A stretch of DNA of 64,000 nt. Source: [Mycobacterium] fortunisiensis. GTDB lineage: Bacteria > Actinomycetota > Actinomycetes > Mycobacteriales > Mycobacteriaceae. Below the pieces are notes generated by a model. It made no database searches, was not told the origin of the DNA, and was given only the letters and a program-made list of their open reading frames with translations. Shown here piece after piece: positions 60,934 through 64,000 of this stretch; positions within the stretch are counted from its first letter, which is position 1, and the number at the start of each line of letters is the position of its first letter. Location: the NCBI RefSeq assembly GCF_019050325.1, contig NZ_VOMB01000010.1, positions 186,001 through 250,000 on the forward strand, given 5' to 3'. Position numbers and translations under genes: made by a program.

Positions 60934-62208
60934 CCAGTTGGCCGACAGCAGCACTGCGATCAGGATGGTCAGCGCAACACACACCGCCGCCCCGCCGAAC
61001 GCGATACGGCGCGGCGCGTCGTCCGTCGCCCCCGGCATCGGCGCGGCCATGGCGACCGGCACGGCCGGTGCAGCCGAGGGGCCGACGCCGCCGGTACTGA
61101 CTGCGGCAAGCGCGTCGATCACTCCGTGCCCGACGAACGGGTTCCAGCCCTCGGACGGCGTGCGGGCGGTGTCCTCGATGTGGCGCATCACCTCCCGTGC
61201 GCTCAGTTGCGGGAAGCGGGACCGCACCAGCGCCGCGAGCCCGGCCACCGCGGGTGCGGCATAGTTCGTCCCCGAGATCGTGGCATCGCGGCCGATGGTG
61301 TCGATCAACTGTTCCCCGTCGGGGTGAAGGGACACCAGGTTCTCGCCGAGCGCGGCCACGTCCAGCCACGGCCCGGCCAGGCTGAAATCCGATGCCGCAC
61401 CGTCGGGTCCGACCGAACCGACACACAACACCACGTCGTCGTACCAGCACGGGCTGGATACCGAGCGGATGTTGTCCCAGTCGGCAGCGGTCGCTGCAGA
61501 CTCGGTGTTCTGTTGCGCGCAGCCCGCGCCCACGTTGCCGGCCGCGGCGACCACCACGACGTTGCGCTCGTCGACCGCGTAGCTCAGGGCAGCGCCGAGG
61601 GCGCGGTCATCGGGTGCGTCGGCGGCGGCCAGACATGCCGGCGAGGAGATGTTGATGACCGTGGCACCGAGGTCGGCGGCGGTGCGCACCGCCTTGGCCA
61701 GGGTGGTGACGTCACCGATGCCGGTGGAACCGCCTACCGCACCGAACTTCGTGCTCGACTGCCGGATCGCCAGGATGGCGGCCTCGGGTGCCACCCCGCT
61801 GAAACCGCCCGCCGGTGCGGCAGCGGCGATTCCGGCGACGATGGTGCCGTGGCCGTCGCAATCTGCGGTGCCGTCGCCGTGTGCCACGTAATCGCCGCCA
61901 CCGATCAGATGCGGCAGCAACCGGTGCCGCGTGACCCCGGTGTCGATCACCGCGATCGTCTGCCCCGCACCACGGCTCAGCGGCCACACCGCGTCCAGAC
62001 CCAACGGGTTGTCCACCGCGGTGGTGACGCCGGACGGCGGCCGATAACACGGCTCGCGTTGTTCGGTCCGTCCGGCCGGGCCCGGCGGCGCGGGAGCGGG
62101 CAACTGGGTGGCATCGATTGCCGCCGGGACGACGGCAGCCGCCGGTGCGGGCCACCCCACCGCAAGCCCGGCCACCAGGACAGTGGCCAGCCGGCCGGCC
62201 CGGATCAC
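60904..62208 (-). CDS. mycP4: ESX-4 subtilisin-like mycosin protease MycP4
   Basis: 434 residues from the GTG at 62208 (GTGA with eccD4). Signal peptide at the start (LATVLVAGLAVGWPAPAAAV), subtilase domain with Asp in IAVIDTGVTRH, His in CDGHGTIVAGI, Asn in AAAGNVGAG and Ser in ISGTNYAAPAVAG, and a C-terminal anchor helix (IAFGGAAVCVALTILIAVLLSANWLRRR). Mycosins stabilise and process ESX secretion complexes at the outer face of the inner membrane. Confidence 0.96.
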   Translation of the reverse strand: MIRAGRLATVLVAGLAVGWPAPAAAVVPAAIDATQLPAPAPPGPAGRTEQREPCYRPPSGVTTAVDNPLGLDAVWPLSRGAGQTIAVIDTGVTRHRLLPHLIGGGDYVAHGDGTADCDGHGTIVAGIAAAAPAGGFSGVAPEAAILAIRQSSTKFGAVGGSTGIGDVTTLAKAVRTAADLGATVINISSPACLAAADAPDDRALGAALSYAVDERNVVVVAAAGNVGAGCAQQNTESAATAADWDNIRSVSSPCWYDDVVLCVGSVGPDGAASDFSLAGPWLDVAALGENLVSLHPDGEQLIDTIGRDATISGTNYAAPAVAGLAALVRSRFPQLSAREVMRHIEDTARTPSEGWNPFVGHGVIDALAAVSTGGVGPSAAPAVPVAMAAPMPGATDDAPRRIAFGGAAVCVALTILIAVLLSANWLRRRHPDTG

Positions 62209-63548
62209 GACAACCCCAGGCCGGGAACCAGATCGAAGGCACCCGTGAGCCAAACGCCCAGCGGCAGCACCGCGGCCAGGGTGGCGTACTCGAGTGTGTC
62301 GGCGAGGCGGCCGGCCCGCGGATGCCGCACCGTGACGGGCGAGAGCAGGCCGATCCCGGCGCCCACCACGAGCATCCCCACCAAATTGCCGTGGTGCGGG
62401 AGCCAGGTCACCACGAGCGCGAAAGTCGCGGTGAGAACCCAGAATCCACCGACCAGCAGCCCGGTCTGGCATCGCCGGCAAGCGTAGCCGCGGGCCCGCA
62501 GCAGCAATGCCACCCCGACGACCGCGGCGAACGCGATCTCGACGGTCCGCGCCCGCGCGGCGGCGCAGGCAAGCACGACGCTGCCGAGCGCGGCCGCTGC
62601 CGCACACCCCCACACCAACCCGGCGAGGTTCCGTCGACAGCGGTCCACCGCCGCGTCGACATCGGGGACATGCCGATCCATCCCGGTGCCCGCGTCCACC
62701 GGCTCACCGGGCATCGGAGGCGTCAGGCCGGCCAGCGCGAGCGACAGCCGTGGCGTCACGGGCAGCAGCCCCACCGCGAGTGCGGCCAGGAATGCGCCCA
62801 CCGAGGATGTGTCCAGTGGCCACCACACCGCAGCACCGGTCGTCACTGCCACCAGCGCGGCCGCCGTCACGATGGCCAACAACACTTCGGTGCCACAACC
62901 GGACACCCGCAGCAGAACCACGCCCAGTGAGCCCGCGGCCACCGCGGCCAGGAACGCGTTGGCCGCGGCCGGTCCCGCCGGAACCACGAGAAATCCCAGG
63001 ATCGCGCCCTGCAGCACCGCAGTGACGTTGAGTGCGGTGACGACGCCGGCCTCGACACCTCGGCGTGACGCCACTGTCGCGGCGACAGTGGCGACGAGGA
63101 ACATCGCCGCGGCCGCGGCGATACGTCCCCATCCGTGACTGCTTGAGCCGGTCCAGGCCAGTGCCGCCACGCCCAGCCCGCCCAGCCAGAGGCAACCGAC
63201 GATGCGAAGCCCGGTGGGTACGCCGTCCTGAGGTGCGCCCACCGTCAGCGTCGTGACCGGCGGTTGCTCGAAGCTGGGACCCTCCTCGACCGAGGACAGA
63301 ACCAACAGGTCACCATCACGAATGTCGTTCTGCGCCAGGGTTGCCGACTCGTCGAGGCGGCGGCCGCCCAGATCGGCCAACTGCCATCGACGCGGCGTGG
63401 CGTCCCCCACCCCGAATTCGTCGACGATCCAGGGCAGCAACTCGCCCACGGTGAGGGCGGCCGGCAGGGACACGTCGACGGTCGGACCGGGCTCCGCCCG
63501 GGGCGGCACCGCACAGTGAATCGACACGTGGCGCAACGAATCCGGCAT
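62205..63548 (-). CDS. eccD4: ESX-4 membrane channel component EccD4
   Basis: 447 residues. An N-terminal ubiquitin-like cytosolic domain (VSIHCAVPPRAEPGPTVDVSLPAALTVGELLPWIVDEFG to VLSSVEEGPSF) is followed by eleven membrane helices from about residue 118. Two EccD subunits per unit line the membrane vestibule of type VII systems. It is divergent from eccC4; its ATG has GGTGAGG upstream. Confidence 0.96.
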   Translation of the reverse strand: MPDSLRHVSIHCAVPPRAEPGPTVDVSLPAALTVGELLPWIVDEFGVGDATPRRWQLADLGGRRLDESATLAQNDIRDGDLLVLSSVEEGPSFEQPPVTTLTVGAPQDGVPTGLRIVGCLWLGGLGVAALAWTGSSSHGWGRIAAAAAMFLVATVAATVASRRGVEAGVVTALNVTAVLQGAILGFLVVPAGPAAANAFLAAVAAGSLGVVLLRVSGCGTEVLLAIVTAAALVAVTTGAAVWWPLDTSSVGAFLAALAVGLLPVTPRLSLALAGLTPPMPGEPVDAGTGMDRHVPDVDAAVDRCRRNLAGLVWGCAAAAALGSVVLACAAARARTVEIAFAAVVGVALLLRARGYACRRCQTGLLVGGFWVLTATFALVVTWLPHHGNLVGMLVVGAGIGLLSPVTVRHPRAGRLADTLEYATLAAVLPLGVWLTGAFDLVPGLGLS

Positions 63549-63671
63549 CGCCTCACCCCCCGGTAGACGCCGATACCGGTTACGCTAACCGACCCGGCGC
63601 CGGTGTGCGCGCACCAAATTTTTCTGCTGTGTACCGGGAACCTGAACGGCTCGGCGTGCGTCCAAACGTCG

Positions 63672-64000
63672 ATGGAACCGATCTGTGGGCCCTCGGGTGC
63701 GGCCGGGCCGAGGACTGGCGACGTGATGATCGACGCGCCGCCGGCATTGCCGCGCCACAGCCCGGTCAGCCGGCTGACCCGGTTGCTGCCCGTCGTCATG
63801 GTGGTGGCGATGGTCGGTATGTTCACCGTCTACCTGACCTCGGGTGCGGCCGCCGCGCGTGGCCCGACATCGATGATGTTTCCGATCATGATGGTGCTGT
63901 CGGTGATCGGGACGGCGGCCTACGGTCTCAAGGCCGGTGGTTCCGGCGGCGAGTTGCACCGGGATCGATGCGAGTACCTGCGCTATCTGGACGGGATCGA
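63672..64000 (+). CDS. eccC4: ESX-4 ATPase EccC4, N-terminal part (cut by the window end)
   Basis: About 109 residues are visible. GPRTGDVMIDAPPALPR corresponds to the N-terminal stretch of EccC proteins, two membrane helices follow (RLLPVVMVVAMVGMFTVYLTSG and MFPIMMVLSVIGTAAYGL), and LHRDRCEYLRYLDGI is the family stalk start. The FtsK-like ATPase domains lie beyond the window. I chose ATG 63672 because the APPALP stretch belongs to the protein; GTG 63723/ATG 63726, with GAGG upstream, is the alternative. Confidence 0.88.
   Translation, partial: MEPICGPSGAAGPRTGDVMIDAPPALPRHSPVSRLTRLLPVVMVVAMVGMFTVYLTSGAAAARGPTSMMFPIMMVLSVIGTAAYGLKAGGSGGELHRDRCEYLRYLDGI

Overview
The window is high-GC actinobacterial DNA and reads as a fast-growing Mycobacterium (Mycolicibacterium). 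The grounds are a PPE protein, an ESX-4 locus, a SigL/RslA pair, F420-type oxidoreductases, tandem cutinases, mycobacterial TIGR00027 methyltransferases and long chains of GTGA/ATGA stop-start overlaps. From family knowledge, the left part (secY-adk-map-sigL-rslA ... marR ... mmsB-fadE9-mmsA) matches M. tuberculosis Rv0731c-Rv0753c. The right part (rmlC-rmlB-LLM ... infA-rpmJ-rpsM-rpsK-rpsD-rpoA-rplQ-truA-cutinases-ESX-4) matches Rv3465-Rv3447c. Here the two blocks lie together.

Regions: 1-5.45 kb is a catabolic cluster: an MHS transporter, a GntR/FCD regulator, two maleate isomerase/Asp-Glu racemase-like enzymes, then divergently a D-2-hydroxyacid dehydrogenase, an amidase and a DUF3830 protein. 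A GntR-type operator sits on a leaderless promoter between the two arms. 5.45-9.2 kb holds four tandem TIGR00027 methyltransferases. 9.5-13.6 kb is secY-adk-map followed by sigL-rslA, which has a SigL-type promoter. 13.6-18.2 kb is a four-gene cluster (TPP enzyme, SRPBCC-like protein, KAS III-like protein, aminotransferase) with a second SigL-type promoter. 18.2-22.6 kb holds MarR, a deazaflavin reductase-like protein, TetR, a GAF histidine kinase/NarL regulator pair and a degenerate HAD protein. 22.6-26.2 kb is the valine branch (mmsA-fadE9-mmsB). 26.3-33.6 kb holds a flavin monooxygenase with its TetR, a methyltransferase, a MarR-controlled ABC exporter and a P1 peptidase. 33.6-36.9 kb is rmlC-rmlB and two LLM oxidoreductases. 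37.2-40.4 kb is a two-component pair whose response regulator is fused to a thioredoxin-reductase-like flavoprotein.

40.6-47.45 kb is the most interesting part, a corrinoid-responsive locus. One cobalamin riboswitch precedes a BtuF-like lipoprotein, a BtuC-like permease, a BtuD-like ATPase fused to a FhuF-type [2Fe-2S] reductase domain, and an unrecognised protein with an HxHxCxGxH motif. A second, nearly identical riboswitch drives a convergent PPE-PPW protein. I infer a vitamin B12/corrinoid uptake and processing module reaching from the mycobacterial outer membrane (PPE) to the cytosol.

47.5-49.6 kb is a flotillin/NfeD pair. 49.9-54.6 kb is the infA-truA ribosomal and RNA polymerase block. 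54.7-56.7 kb holds three secreted cutinases. 56.7-59.4 kb holds an EamA exporter, a CGNR regulator and a TetR/DoxX-like pair. 59.5-64 kb is ESX-4 (eccB4, mycP4, eccD4, start of eccC4). No tRNA, rRNA, CRISPR array, insertion sequence or phage gene was seen.
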